17,350 nt of DNA from Ornithomonoglobus_A sp034090805 (lineage in GTDB: Bacteria > Bacillota > Clostridia > UBA1381). Positions 17,287 through 17,350 of the stretch are shown here, in pieces. The position numbers and the translations under genes were made by a program. The stretch's first letter is position 1, and the number at the start of each line of letters is the position of its first letter. The DNA lies in NCBI GenBank assembly GCA_034090805.1, contig JAXDRV010000124.1, forward strand, positions 1 through 17,350, read 5' to 3'. Under the pieces are notes generated by a model. The model was not told the origin of the DNA, made no database searches, and saw only the letters and a list, made by a program, of their open reading frames with translations.

Positions 17287-17350
17287 ATGTTACTGAACAA
17301 CGGGAAGAAAAGAATACCTATCGGATACGAGGATTTCAAGCAAATAATGG
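17287..17350 (+). CDS. AAA-ATPase-like / PD-(D/E)XK nuclease family protein, N-terminal fragment
   Basis: Only the first 21 codons are in the window: MLLNNGKKRIPIGYEDFKQI and onwards. The KxxPIGxxDFKxI opening is characteristic of the AAA-ATPase-like proteins that carry a C-terminal PD-(D/E)XK nuclease domain and occur in many copies in gut Clostridia and Bacteroidetes. In that family a YVDKT motif usually follows at once, beyond this window. A strong RBS and promoter precede it. The cellular role of the family is poorly known. Confidence 0.65.
   Translation, partial: MLLNNGKKRIPIGYEDFKQIM

Overview
The window looks like a gene-dense stretch of a low-to-moderate-GC Firmicute of class Clostridia, probably an anaerobic gut or rumen polysaccharide degrader. 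Supporting signs are strong purine-rich Shine-Dalgarno sites, Gram-positive signal peptides, S-layer homology (SLH) anchoring domains, large modular secreted proteins, and no SusC/D-type proteins. I see no dockerin or LPXTG signal, so anchoring appears to be by SLH, as in some pectin- and hemicellulose-degrading clostridia. The genus cannot be fixed from sequence alone.

Layout. Positions 1-13556 hold four tightly packed plus-strand genes (gaps of 18, -4 and 21 bases), probably one operon that starts upstream of the window. (1) A 5'-truncated protein with two copies of an unnamed binding-type module, a right-handed parallel beta-helix, an FN3-like domain and a C-terminal beta domain. (2) A secreted protein with two more copies of the module, a helical segment, a Gly/Ser linker and three SLH repeats. 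(3) A secreted protein with degenerate N-terminal SLH repeats and about 700 residues of unknown beta-rich sequence. (4) A second beta-helix protein, paralogous to the first, with FN3-like, lectin-like and copper-amine-oxidase-N-like ('stalk') domains. A 146-base gap with a hairpin and a -10-like element leads to (5), a secreted protein made only of two modules plus the C-terminal beta domain. Part of it (15260-15462) is 97.5% identical to the first 203 bases of the window.

After a second hairpin comes (6), a cytoplasmic GNAT-like acyltransferase that looks functionally separate. On the opposite strand, starting at its stop codon, is the decayed end of an IS21-family insertion sequence: a truncated transposase N-terminus and two 19-20-bp terminal-type repeats. 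A well-formed sigma-A promoter then drives the start of an AAA-ATPase-like gene that runs off the window.

Working model (inference): genes 1-5 encode a cell-surface glycan-capture and processing apparatus. The beta-helix proteins (1 and 4) would be the candidate carbohydrate-active enzymes and the SLH proteins (2 and 3) the wall-bound part. The repeated module shared by proteins 1, 2 and 5 would be a common glycan-binding or assembly unit, still being duplicated and reshuffled. No substrate can be read from the sequence.
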